Shown: piece by piece, positions 30,401 through 39,160 of the stretch
Position numbering within the stretch: the stretch's first letter is position 1
Layout of the letters: each line of letters opens with the position of its first letter
DNA from: Akkermansia muciniphila
GTDB taxonomy: Bacteria > Verrucomicrobiota > Verrucomicrobiia > Limisphaerales > SXTU01
Direction: 5' to 3'
Length of the DNA: 64,000 nucleotides
NCBI GenBank assembly: GCA_945874145.1
Contig: CAMCFN010000001.1
Coordinates: forward strand, 1 to 64,000
Program-made: the position numbers and the translations under genes
Notes under the pieces: generated by a model
Databases searched by the model: none
Seen by the model: only the letters and a program-made list of their open reading frames with translations
Told to the model about the DNA's origin: nothing

Positions 30401-32218
30401 TCACTTGGACTGGATCAAGTATTGCACCACGTAGTCCAAGTAGAGCGGTCGGGGAAACTCAAACACCAGCGGCTGGCCGGTGCGCGGGTCGGTAACCGCC
30501 GCAAAGGGATGCCGCCGGAAGGGCATGTTGCCGAAATGGACGGTGTTGGTCTTCGCCGGGGTTCCGGTCAGTTCGACGCTCACGTAGTGGCTCTGGTCGG
30601 TGACGCCATAGACCGGGAGCTGGTTCGTCCCGCGCCCGGTCCATCGCTCGGCCCGCAAGTGGCCGAGTCGGAACAACGTTTCCTCCAACGCCACGTTGCG
30701 AAGGTCGCCGACGGGCTCACCCGCATCGCTCCACTGGCCTTCCGCACTGCGGGTCAAGCGGCGGCTCCGCCCATCAAACTGGACGGTGACCGCGAGGACT
30801 TGGTTGGTGGCAAAGCTCCAGACCGTGCGGTCCTGGATTTGAAACAGCGACCAGGCAAGCTGCTCCACTTCACCACGCGGGACGACATAGACTGAGTTCT
30901 CGTCGTGCCGCCGGGCAAACAGACGGTCGGACTGATCACCGCCGAAATCCAGCCGCGCGACCAGCGTGTTGGTGAGGCCGCCAGCGGCGTTGGTGGCGGA
31001 TTTCAGCAGGCTGATCTGCCGGGACGGTAGCGCCAGGCCGTAGGGGGTAAAATCGGTGACCACTTCCTTCGCCAGCTCCGCCGCTTCGAGCACTACGAGC
31101 TGGTTGAGAAAGCTCAACAGAAGCTGCGGGTCGATGCTGGATTTGAAAGCATCGTCCGCGAGCCACACCCGGTTCGTGCCCGTGCCGGGCTGCCGGACCA
31201 AGTTATAAGGTTCGCGCCCCCGCACCTCGATCCGATCCACAGCCTCGGCCGCTAGCGTGTCTACCAGCCTGTGCTCGCAGAAATCCCAGTAAGGCGCGCG
31301 CAGTTGGTCGAGCCAGTCACGGGCGACGAGCACCACGTTGGTGGTGGCGAGCCGGCGGGCATAGACCAAATCCGGCTGATTGGTCGGGCTTTTACCAAAC
31401 TGCACGACGACGAGATCGTTGGTGCCGGAACCGATGGCCAGTTCCGTTTCCGGCGTTTGCAGGCCGAGCGCGTCCAGCTCGGCCTTGGGATCATCGGTGA
31501 CAAAGCGCTGCACCGGCCAGCGCTGCAACTCGCGCAGCACATGCTCAATGCGCGGCGTGTTGGCGCGTTTGACCGGCGGGGGCTGGGCGATGCGCCAGAG
31601 CTGGTTGGTGGCCCCGCGCTCCAGCACCAGATCCCGTGGCCCGGTGCGGACCCGGAGGCGGTCGTATTTCAGCCCGGCGAGGGAAAGCAGTTGTCGGTCG
31701 CGCCAGTCATCGGCGGTCTTGGGCAGCAGTTCCAACAGGTTGGCATCGGCGACGGCGACGGTCGCGTTGCCCGCGACCTGCACGTAAAGTTGCTGGTTCA
31801 CCGGTGCTCGGGCACCGATGCGCAGTTCCACCTTGGTTGCGCCTTGGTAGAAAATGACGGCGGCCTGCGGTGGGGCGAGGCCGAATTCTGCGAGGGTCTT
31901 AACCTGCTCCGCCGCGATCACCAACTGGGGGCGCAGGCGGGTGCAAACATCCACCAGCATGTCCAGCGCCAAGCTGTTCGCAGGGTAGTTGAGCGGGGCG
32001 GTGAGCCGCCATTGCCCACCGGTGCGTTCCGCGCGGAAAGTTTCATTGGACCGGACAAACTCGACCCGCGTCACCGCGCCAGGGCGCAGGCCAGCCACGA
32101 TGGGCGCGCTGGTGGGTGACGGCGGCCCCCCGGAGGGCGAACGCAACTCCACCAGCATGATGAACGCGAGGAGCGCCACCGCGAGGCCCATCAGCCATTT
32201 TGTCTGCGAGAAATTCAT
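30401..32218 (-). CDS. DUF4340 protein of a Gld-type ABC cluster
   Basis: Protein of 605 residues with one N-terminal membrane helix (about 9-26) and an extracytoplasmic body with repeated strands of the DUF4340 type (TRVEFVRSNETFRAER, GGQWRLTAPLNYPAN; later DLVVVQFGKSP). DUF4340 proteins accompany ABC exporters with GldG-like auxiliary proteins in Bacteroidota, Verrucomicrobiota and spirochaetes. It follows the GldG-like gene by 9 bases. No enzyme motif is visible; a periplasmic scaffold role is an inference. Confidence 0.82.
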   Translation of the reverse strand: MNFSQTKWLMGLAVALLAFIMLVELRSPSGGPPSPTSAPIVAGLRPGAVTRVEFVRSNETFRAERTGGQWRLTAPLNYPANSLALDMLVDVCTRLRPQLVIAAEQVKTLAEFGLAPPQAAVIFYQGATKVELRIGARAPVNQQLYVQVAGNATVAVADANLLELLPKTADDWRDRQLLSLAGLKYDRLRVRTGPRDLVLERGATNQLWRIAQPPPVKRANTPRIEHVLRELQRWPVQRFVTDDPKAELDALGLQTPETELAIGSGTNDLVVVQFGKSPTNQPDLVYARRLATTNVVLVARDWLDQLRAPYWDFCEHRLVDTLAAEAVDRIEVRGREPYNLVRQPGTGTNRVWLADDAFKSSIDPQLLLSFLNQLVVLEAAELAKEVVTDFTPYGLALPSRQISLLKSATNAAGGLTNTLVARLDFGGDQSDRLFARRHDENSVYVVPRGEVEQLAWSLFQIQDRTVWSFATNQVLAVTVQFDGRSRRLTRSAEGQWSDAGEPVGDLRNVALEETLFRLGHLRAERWTGRGTNQLPVYGVTDQSHYVSVELTGTPAKTNTVHFGNMPFRRHPFAAVTDPRTGQPLVFEFPRPLYLDYVVQYLIQSK

Positions 32219-32227
32219 GTCACCGGC

Positions 32228-33706
32228 TCACGAACGACGGCGGAACCAGACCAGCACCCCGATGGCCAGCACCGCCCCGGGCAGGCCCACCAGCAGAATC
32301 CCTTGCAGGGCCTGCATCTGCGAGTCGCTGGTTTGAAAGACATACTCGCGGACCGGCCGGGGGGCGATGCCGACCAGCTTGGGCCGGTCGAGCAGCCAGT
32401 TGATGGCGTTGCCAGCAAAATCGCGGTTGATGGAATTCTCCAGCATGGCGTTGTCGAGGAAGAGCGATTCGCCCACCACAACCATGCGGGTGGAGCCGCC
32501 CTCCACGCTGCGCAAGCCGCCGCGTTCCACGGCCACAGCCACGGAGATGACGCCGCGGCGATCCCGCCGGGGGTCGAATCGCAGGCCCGTCCGGTAGTCC
32601 GCCACAGCCGCGCCGTTCTCCGAAGTGCCCACCAAACTCCGCACCTGCGGGGCGTCCGAGCCTTGCCCGGTCGAGCGGGGTGTGACGGAGCGGGGCAGGC
32701 TGAGCACGAGCCCGTTTTGAGTGATGCCGAAGGAACGCAGGATTTCGTGGTCGCCGAAATTCTTGAGGATGACGTAGCTCTCGGAGCGATCCTGGCCAGC
32801 ATCGGTCACGGCATCGTCGCCCAGTTCCACTCCCCATTGGCGCAGCAGTTCTTCCAAGCCCGTGGTGGCCCCGGCGCGCAGGAGGAAGAACGCCCGCCCG
32901 CCCTGATTCAAGTAGCGGTTCAGCCGCTCCACCTCAGTCTGCGTCAACGGTGAGCGAGGCCCGCCAACAATCAGCAGGTTGCAGTCGGCCGGCACTTCAT
33001 TGGTGCCCGCCAAGGCCAGCAGTTGGGTGTCCATGTTGTTGGCCTGCATGAGCATGGTGAGCTTGCCGTAGCCGGTCTGCGTGGTGGCCGTGGTGGGGTC
33101 GTGCTCACTGTGGCCGGTGAGGTAGTAGGCACGCGGCCGGCGGCTCTCAATCAAACCCAGAATCGCCGCCGTGAAGAAGGATTCACCGGTGAAGGACTTG
33201 CGCTTCACGCTCTGGCTCTTGCCAGCGAGGAGCTGGCTCGTGTCGTATTCGGAAAGCTCCGTTTGCCGGACGGTGCGGTGATTCCCGGAGAGGGAGAAGA
33301 TGATGAGATCCTTGGCGTTCGGACCGAGCTTGCACCGGGTTTTCACCTCCTCGGCGCGGGCGGGCTCGATCAGGTAATTAACCACGGTGACTTTGACGCG
33401 CGGACTGGCGTTCTCATATTGCCGCAGCAACTGGAGGATGTGGGTGTAAAGCACCTCGTCCGGATCAAAAAAGACGGTGACCTGCAAGTCGTTGGTCAGC
33501 GCGCCGAGCACCTGATGCGTCAGCGGAGCGAGCGCCGCCACCCGGTCCTCCGAGAGCACGAACCGGCGGGAATGACGGGCGGCCAGAAAGTTCACCATCA
33601 CGATGATGGCCAGCAGCGCCACGACGCCGACAAGCACGCCGACGCCCGCGCCGAACTTGCGGGCGGCGGAGAAGCTGGGCTGGGGATTGTCGAGTTCGTC
33701 AGGCAT
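32228..33706 (-). CDS. GldG-like ABC transporter auxiliary protein
   Basis: Protein of 492 residues. It has an N-terminal membrane helix (about 18-42), a long extracytoplasmic domain of the ABC_transp_aux type (YYLTGHSEHDP, NLLIVGGPRSPLTQTEVERLNRYL, GGRAFFLL) and a C-terminal helix (LVGLPGAVLAIGVLVWF) with a short basic tail. In GldG and its relatives this domain resembles the DJ-1/glutamine-amidotransferase fold, here without an obvious catalytic Cys. It sits between the permease and the DUF4340 gene, the usual order for this transporter type. Confidence 0.85.
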   Translation of the reverse strand: MPDELDNPQPSFSAARKFGAGVGVLVGVVALLAIIVMVNFLAARHSRRFVLSEDRVAALAPLTHQVLGALTNDLQVTVFFDPDEVLYTHILQLLRQYENASPRVKVTVVNYLIEPARAEEVKTRCKLGPNAKDLIIFSLSGNHRTVRQTELSEYDTSQLLAGKSQSVKRKSFTGESFFTAAILGLIESRRPRAYYLTGHSEHDPTTATTQTGYGKLTMLMQANNMDTQLLALAGTNEVPADCNLLIVGGPRSPLTQTEVERLNRYLNQGGRAFFLLRAGATTGLEELLRQWGVELGDDAVTDAGQDRSESYVILKNFGDHEILRSFGITQNGLVLSLPRSVTPRSTGQGSDAPQVRSLVGTSENGAAVADYRTGLRFDPRRDRRGVISVAVAVERGGLRSVEGGSTRMVVVGESLFLDNAMLENSINRDFAGNAINWLLDRPKLVGIAPRPVREYVFQTSDSQMQALQGILLVGLPGAVLAIGVLVWFRRRS

Positions 33707-33712
33707 CCAAGT

Positions 33713-34465
33713 TCATTTCCATCGGCGGCTTTCCACGACCTTGAGCGTAAGGAACAAAAACATCGCGGTCAGGCTGAGGTAGAAAACCACCTGCCGGGTG
33801 TCCACCAGTCCGCGCGTGAAGTCCCGCATGTGCTCGATCATCGAGATGTGCGAGAGCACGGCGGATTGCCAGCCGGCCTTGGGCGGCACGATGAACGTCA
33901 GGTAACTCAGCAAGAACAGGCCAAGCCCGAGCACAAACGCGTTCATCGCCGCGATGATCTGGTTCCGCGTCAGCGAGGAGGCGAAGCAGCCGAGCGAGAT
34001 GTAAAGCCCGCCAAACAGGAAGATGCCGATGAACGTCCCGCCCACCGCGCCCGTGTCCACCTGTGAGAGGTCCACGGAGAAACGCTTCAGCAGGAAGGGA
34101 TAAGCCAGCAGCGGCAGCCAGGCGGACATGAAGAACAGCAGCGCCCCGGTGAACTTGGCCAGCACCACCTGCAAGTCGCCCACCGGGGCTGTCATTAACG
34201 TCTCGTAGGTGCCGCTGGATTTTTCCAAGGCGTAAGTCCGCATGGTAATGATCGGCGGGGCCAGCAGCATCACCAGCCAGAAGAGTCCGTTGTTGAAAAA
34301 GGCCTCCGTCACCGGCACGTCAAACGGCTTGCCGTTGAGCGCCCGCAGCACAATCACGAAGCACAACCCCAGCAGGAACTGCACGGCGGCGACAATGGCG
34401 TAGCCGATGATGGACACGTAGCAACTGCCCAGTTCGCGGCGGACGAGCGTGAGAAAAGGTTGCAT
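33713..34465 (-). CDS. ABC-2 type transporter permease, GldF-like
   Basis: Integral membrane protein of about 250 residues with six predicted helices, starting at ATG 34465 (MQPFLTLVRRELGSCYVS). The RREL segment at the start and the EKSSGTYETLMTAPV loop between helices 2 and 3 are typical of ABC-2 exporters. A frame extension upstream enters an inverted-repeat element (34478-34571) and is not natural. Its ATPase partner is encoded just upstream on the same strand. Confidence 0.88.
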   Translation of the reverse strand: MQPFLTLVRRELGSCYVSIIGYAIVAAVQFLLGLCFVIVLRALNGKPFDVPVTEAFFNNGLFWLVMLLAPPIITMRTYALEKSSGTYETLMTAPVGDLQVVLAKFTGALLFFMSAWLPLLAYPFLLKRFSVDLSQVDTGAVGGTFIGIFLFGGLYISLGCFASSLTRNQIIAAMNAFVLGLGLFLLSYLTFIVPPKAGWQSAVLSHISMIEHMRDFTRGLVDTRQVVFYLSLTAMFLFLTLKVVESRRWK

Positions 34466-34477
34466 CAGGCGGGGCAA

Positions 34478-34571
34478 GTGACGGGTGACAAGTGACAAGG
34501 TGGTTGCGGGTGGCAGGACGCTTCCAGGCGGCGACGCGCGCCCTGGTCACCTGTCACAAGCCACGTGTCAC
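34478..34571. repeat. GTGAC-type inverted-repeat element between ABC genes
   Basis: Left arm 34478-34500 (GTGACGGGTGACAAGTGAC...) and right arm 34545-34571 are imperfect inverted copies, each composed of GTGAC words. It fills the gap between the ATPase stop (34581) and the permease start (34465). A second member of the family lies in the gspI leader at 47681-47768. Confidence 0.65.
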
Positions 34572-34580
34572 AATGAATGC

Positions 34581-35540
34581 TCACGGTTCCTCCTGCTCCC
34601 GCCGGGTGACATGCACAAAGATGTCCTCCAGCGAGTGCCGCGTGCGCGTCAGCTCCCGGAGCGGCCAGCCGCGCGCCTTGGCCAGCTCGAAGATTTGCGG
34701 CCGCAAATCAACGCCCGCGCGCGGCGTCAGGGCGCAGCGATGGAAGTCGCCTTCCGCCGCCGAGATGTCGAAGTGCTCCACCTCGGCCAGATGTTCCCAG
34801 GCCTCGCGCAGGTCCGGCACGGGAGCGGCCAGCTCGGCGATGACCTGCTGGCCAGCGCTCATCTTGCGCTGAAGCTCGTCCAGTGTGCCGCTTTCGCGGA
34901 TGGCACCCTCGTGGATGATGATGACGCGCGTGCAGGTCAGTTCCACCTCAGGCAGGAGATGCGACGAGATGAACACCGTGCGGTCCTTGCTCACGTCCTT
35001 GATGAGCTGGCGGACGGCCCGGGTCAGGTGCGCGTCCAGATTCTTGGTGGGCTCGTCGAGGATGATCAGTTCCGGCTCATGCACCAGCGCATCCGCCAAG
35101 CCCACGCGCTGCCGATAACCACCGGACAGCGTGCCGATGACCTTTCCGGCCACGTCGCCCAAACCGCACTGCTCAGTCACGATGTCCACCCGCTCGCGGC
35201 TCCGCGTGGCGCTCAGACCCTTGAGCCGGGCGCGGAACTTCAGGTATTCGCGCACCCGCATGTCGAGGTGCAGCGGATTGCCCTCGGGCATATAGCCGAT
35301 GCGCCGGCGCACCTCGTCCGCCTGCGTGAAGACATCGAAGCCTGCCACGCGCGCGGTGCCGGCGGTCGCCGGCATGAAGCACGAGAGCATCCGCATCGTG
35401 GTGGTCTTGCCCGCGCCGTTTTGGCCGAGGAAGCCCACAATCTCACCGCGCTTCACCGTGAAGGACAAATCGCGCACCGCCGCCCGGCCCCCGTAGCGCT
35501 TGGTGAGGTTCTCGACCTCGATCATGGGGGAGGCGCTCAT
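34581..35540 (-). CDS. ABC transporter ATP-binding protein, GldA-like
   Basis: ATPase of 319 residues. Walker A GQNGAGKT (39-46), signature LSGGY (138-142), Walker B with LIILDEPT (158-165), and the H-loop in ISSHLLPEVE. The D-loop reads KNLD where most have GLD. The C-terminal 100 residues form the extra domain seen in GldA/DrrA-type exporters and end in SLEDIFVHVT. The start overlaps the stop of the HtrA gene by ATGA, so protease and transporter are translationally coupled. Substrate unknown. Confidence 0.93.
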   Translation of the reverse strand: MSASPMIEVENLTKRYGGRAAVRDLSFTVKRGEIVGFLGQNGAGKTTTMRMLSCFMPATAGTARVAGFDVFTQADEVRRRIGYMPEGNPLHLDMRVREYLKFRARLKGLSATRSRERVDIVTEQCGLGDVAGKVIGTLSGGYRQRVGLADALVHEPELIILDEPTKNLDAHLTRAVRQLIKDVSKDRTVFISSHLLPEVELTCTRVIIIHEGAIRESGTLDELQRKMSAGQQVIAELAAPVPDLREAWEHLAEVEHFDISAAEGDFHRCALTPRAGVDLRPQIFELAKARGWPLRELTRTRHSLEDIFVHVTRREQEEP

Positions 35541-36919
35541 TTCAATTTCACCTCCACCATGCCCTCGCGGAAGCTGACAAAATTCCCACGCTTGAACGGC
35601 GCGACGACGGTCAGGCGGGCCAAGTCACCTTTGGCCTTGCCGTGCAGCAATCGGCCCAGCTCGACAAAGTCGCGCGGCAGCTGGCCATCCACGCGCCGGA
35701 TGACAAAATACTTTTCCAGCTTGGCCTCGGCAGCAGGGGTGTCCTTGTCCACCGCCGAAATGAGGAAGCCGCCCATGAAGGGAAAACCCAGGCTCTCCGC
35801 GAGTTCGCGCGTCAGCTCCTGGGTGTGCGCGCCCAGCTTTTGCCGCACCAAATCGGCATTGAAGAAATCACGTTCCGGCACGAGCTGCACCGTCGCAGTC
35901 CGCTGGGCCGTGCCGCGCTGGAGCTGCAATTGCACTGGTTTCCGCGCCCCGGCGGAGTTCAGCTCGCGCATGAACTCAATGAAGTTGCGCGGCGTGGTGT
36001 CGTTGACCTGACACACAATGTCGCCCACGCGCAGCCCGCCTTTGTCAGCCGGACTGGCCGCCTCAACGGCGGTGATCTCCAACTGGCTGCCGCCCGCGCG
36101 GACGCGCGCCCCAAACCACAGCGCCTTGGTGCCCTCAGGGGTGAAGTAGCGGGACAAGGCTTCGTTCACCCGCTTGATGGGAATCGCGAAGCCGATGCCC
36201 TGACCTTCGCGATAAACTGCGACGTTGAGGCCGATGAGTTCGCCGCGCAGGTTGATGAGCGGGCCGCCGGAGTTGCCGGGGTTGATGGCCGCATCCGTTT
36301 GCAGCCAGTCCGCCACGTCCAGCGGACTGTCCTCACGCGCGGGGCGGCGGGACTTGGAGCTGAGGATGCCCTTGCTGACGGAGCCGCCGAGGCCAAAGGG
36401 GTTGCCCAGCGTGATGACCGTCTCGCCGAGCAGCAAATCGTCATCCGTGGCAAAACGCACCGGGTTAAACTTCTCGTTGCCCTGAGTCTTGATGCGCAGC
36501 AACGCCACGTCGGTTTTCGCAGTGCCCGTCACCCGTTCCGCCTCCAGTTCACGACCGTCCATGAGCTTCACCCAGATGCGGCTCGCGCCCTTGACGACGT
36601 GCTCGTTGGTGAGCACGTAGCCCCCCTCGTCAATGACCACCCCGGAACCGACGCTCGCAGGAACCTCCTCCAACTGCGGACGCACGCGGTAGCCGAAGAA
36701 CTCCGCGCGCCAGCGGAAAAACGGATCGGTGCTGTCCACCACCGTCGTGGTGGCGATGTTGACGACGCTCGGCATGACCCGATCCACGGCGGCCACGGTG
36801 GTGTCACGCCGCACGTCGGTGGGTTGCGCCCAAACGCGAAAACAGGCCAGCGCCACGCCGACAAGCACCAGCAACGTCGTACAACGACGCGAGGAAAAAG
36901 CTGGGCGGTGTTGATTCAT
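35537..36919 (-). CDS. HtrA/DegP-like serine protease with PDZ region
   Basis: Periplasmic trypsin-like protease of 460 residues. Signal peptide MNQHRPAF...LLVLVGVALACFRVWAQ; catalytic triad H107 (TNEHVV), D137 (KTDVALLRI) and S217 (GNSGGPL), all intact. At least one PDZ domain follows (about 270-345, ASPADKGGLRVGDIVCQVN), and a second, weaker one near the C-terminus. The start is ATG 36919; the frame runs on upstream without protein-like sequence. It heads the ABC/GldG/DUF4340 cluster (ATGA overlap with the ATPase), which suggests envelope quality control tied to that transporter. Confidence 0.92.
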   Translation of the reverse strand: MNQHRPAFSSRRCTTLLVLVGVALACFRVWAQPTDVRRDTTVAAVDRVMPSVVNIATTTVVDSTDPFFRWRAEFFGYRVRPQLEEVPASVGSGVVIDEGGYVLTNEHVVKGASRIWVKLMDGRELEAERVTGTAKTDVALLRIKTQGNEKFNPVRFATDDDLLLGETVITLGNPFGLGGSVSKGILSSKSRRPAREDSPLDVADWLQTDAAINPGNSGGPLINLRGELIGLNVAVYREGQGIGFAIPIKRVNEALSRYFTPEGTKALWFGARVRAGGSQLEITAVEAASPADKGGLRVGDIVCQVNDTTPRNFIEFMRELNSAGARKPVQLQLQRGTAQRTATVQLVPERDFFNADLVRQKLGAHTQELTRELAESLGFPFMGGFLISAVDKDTPAAEAKLEKYFVIRRVDGQLPRDFVELGRLLHGKAKGDLARLTVVAPFKRGNFVSFREGMVEVKLK

Positions 36920-37161
36920 GCCGACACTGACAATGCAGCCCCCCACCCGTTCAAGCGACGTTGGCCCTTTGCCACCATGGAGGCACCTGTTCTGATTACG
37001 GATTGCGGGCGGAGCAGCGGAGAAGATTCTTGCCCACGCACCGGCATAAAGCAACCGCAAGGTCGGTGCGATGGCGAGCCGGGTTTAGACGCGCCCGTCG
37101 GAATCCGTGCGCTGGACGGAAAAAATTCGCGCACCGCGAAGCGCTCCGCTAGTCTCCGCCC

Positions 37162-37851
37162 GTGACCATCGAATACGTCTTCCGGCTCGACGACGGCCAA
37201 CAGTTCAATTTTCAGGTGGACACCGAGCGTGCCTATCAAGCCCGGTTCGACAAGGTGGAGCATCCCTTCTGGACCAAGCTGGACTTTCAGAAATGCACGC
37301 TCTGCCCGCTTTCGAGCGAGCAGTTCCGCCACTGCCCCGCCGCGCTGGATGCGAAGAAGATCACGGAGACTTTCCGCGCCATGCTGTCCTACGTGGAAGT
37401 GACGCTGGAGGTGCGCACGCCCGAGCGGACCTACACCAAGCGTTGCGATGCGCAGACTGGGCTGCGCGCGCTCTTCGGGCTGGTGATGGCCACCAGCGGC
37501 TGCCCCATTCTCTCCCGACTCAAGGGCCTGGCCCGCACGCATCTGCCGTTTTCCACGATGGAGGAAACCATCTTCCGCACGGCGGGCGCGTATCTCATTC
37601 AGCAGTTTTTGGTGCATAAGAAAGGCGGCCAGCCGGACTGGGAACTGAGCGGGCTGAATCTCCTCTACGAGCAATTGCAGGAGGTGAACCGCTGCTTCAA
37701 GGGGCGCATTGATGCCGCCTCCGTGCAGGACGCGAACATGAACGCGCTGGGTTCGCTGGTGTATCTGGCGATGGGCGTGGCGTTCTCGCTGGAGGCGCAG
37801 TTGCAGGAGATTGAGCACCTCACCATCTCACCGCCAGTGGCAAGCCCGTAG
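37162..37851 (+). CDS. Conserved uncharacterised protein with clustered cysteines
   Basis: Protein of 229 residues starting at GTG 37162. Near the N-terminus a cysteine group KCTLCPLSSEQFRHCPAA (C45, C48, C58) looks like a metal site; CD and GCP cysteines recur at about 107 and 122. The rest is mostly helical, with GLRALFGLVMATSGCP and a conserved-looking MNALGSLVYLAMGVAFSLE. I recall similar unnamed proteins in Verrucomicrobiota and Planctomycetota but no function. No signal peptide, so probably cytoplasmic. It is transcribed divergently from htrA and converges on lepB with a 5-base gap. Confidence 0.78.
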   Translation: MTIEYVFRLDDGQQFNFQVDTERAYQARFDKVEHPFWTKLDFQKCTLCPLSSEQFRHCPAALDAKKITETFRAMLSYVEVTLEVRTPERTYTKRCDAQTGLRALFGLVMATSGCPILSRLKGLARTHLPFSTMEETIFRTAGAYLIQQFLVHKKGGQPDWELSGLNLLYEQLQEVNRCFKGRIDAASVQDANMNALGSLVYLAMGVAFSLEAQLQEIEHLTISPPVASP

Positions 37852-37856
37852 CGCGC

Positions 37857-38558
37857 TCACGGCATGGCCGTGAAGAAGCGGTCCCAGCGCGGGGCGAACC
37901 ATCGCTCCCGGTCGAACGAAAGCACCACCGCCGCGGCCCGCCCAACGATCTGCGTGCGCGGCACCGGGCCGAAATACCGCGAGTCGAGGCTGTTATCCCG
38001 GTTGTCGCCCAGCATGAAGTAATGATCGGCAGGCACGGTGGACGGACCAAAACTGCGGCGGGCCGGCAGCGCAGGGGTCGCCATCACGGGATGGGCTCGT
38101 TCCGGCAGTCGCTCGCTGGCGAAATCATGCCGGGGTTGCTGTTCGGCGGGAACGGCGTTGATGGTGGAGGCTTCAAGCGCGGCGTATGCCACCGCGCGGC
38201 CATTGATAAGCAGGCGGTTGTCGCGCAGCTCCACGGTGTCGCCGGGCAGCCCGATGATGCGTTTTACGAGCCGCTGGCCATCAGCGGGCGAGAAGAACAC
38301 GACGACCTCGCCGCGCTGCGGATTGCCCCACTCGGCCAAATGCCAGGTGGTGAACGGCACCTTGAGATCGTAGGCGAGCTTGTTCACCCACACGCGATCA
38401 CCTTCCATGATCGTGGGCTTCATGGAGCCGGTGGGCACGTCATTCCAGTCCGCCAACGCCGAGCGCAGCGTGGTGGTGACGAACAAGATGACGAGACCGG
38501 GCTTGAGCCACTCCAGCCAAAGGCGGCGGGCGGCGGGCTTCCAACGGGAGGTTTGCAT
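37857..38558 (-). CDS. lepB: Signal peptidase I
   Basis: Removes signal peptides of exported proteins on the outer face of the inner membrane. The 233 residues have one membrane helix (about 17-35), the catalytic Ser45 in PTGSMKPT, the general base Lys99 in RLVKRIIGLPGD, and the box GDNRDNSLDSRYFG near the C-terminus. A stretch of about 45 residues between LINGRAV and FGPSTVPADHYF is variable and rich in Ala/Pro/Arg. Start ATG at 38558. The gene stands alone. Confidence 0.95.
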   Translation of the reverse strand: MQTSRWKPAARRLWLEWLKPGLVILFVTTTLRSALADWNDVPTGSMKPTIMEGDRVWVNKLAYDLKVPFTTWHLAEWGNPQRGEVVVFFSPADGQRLVKRIIGLPGDTVELRDNRLLINGRAVAYAALEASTINAVPAEQQPRHDFASERLPERAHPVMATPALPARRSFGPSTVPADHYFMLGDNRDNSLDSRYFGPVPRTQIVGRAAAVVLSFDRERWFAPRWDRFFTAMP

Positions 38559-38651
38559 GCGGCGAGTTGGAACACCGGACGGGCCAGACGTTCAACGTCC
38601 GAAAAACAGAGCCGCAGCAAGTCTGCCGGGCGGCCTCTGCGGGCGACCCGC

Positions 38652-39074
38652 TCAGTCGGCGGCCACAAACCACCGCAGGTGTTTGTTGATGACAGGCTGT
38701 TCCTTCGCAGCGGCCCGCGCGGCCTTTTCGCGGAACTCGGCGCGCACTTGAGTGAGTTCGCCCACGTCCAGCCAGTTGCCGCCGCAGCCGGGACAGACAT
38801 CCACCTGCGTGCGGCGCAAAGGAGAACAGAACTGGCGCATCATCGGCACATCGCACTTCGGACACCGACGCTTGGCCTGATAATCCACCTCCACGGAAAG
38901 GTCCGTCGGGACTAGCAGCAACTCCTCGGCGGCTGACAATTCATGCGGCTCATCGAACTTCCCGAGTTCAAAATTATCGAACCACAAGCCGCCACAACCG
39001 CCATGGCAGACGTCAATTTCCACGTCCTCGATAAGCAGTTGGGTCAGCGGAAGGGTGCAGGCGGGGCATTTCAT
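38652..39074 (-). CDS. Protein with two TFIIB-type zinc ribbons
   Basis: Protein of 140 residues. First ribbon: CPAC (C3, C6) and VCHGGCGGLWFD (C23, C27); second ribbon: CPKC ... VCPGCGGNWLDVGEL. This duplicated zf-TFIIB layout is common in small bacterial proteins of unknown role. A helical basic tail (REKAARAAAKEQ) follows. It lies upstream of lepB on the same strand with a 93-base gap and is divergent from the sulfatase. Confidence 0.85.
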   Translation of the reverse strand: MKCPACTLPLTQLLIEDVEIDVCHGGCGGLWFDNFELGKFDEPHELSAAEELLLVPTDLSVEVDYQAKRRCPKCDVPMMRQFCSPLRRTQVDVCPGCGGNWLDVGELTQVRAEFREKAARAAAKEQPVINKHLRWFVAAD

Positions 39075-39160
39075 GGGTAAGCGGTGTCAGGCTAGGCCGG
39101 GGATCACGCGGCGTCAACTTGTGCGCTTGCGTGGGAATGCCGGGCTGAACATCGTCGCTC

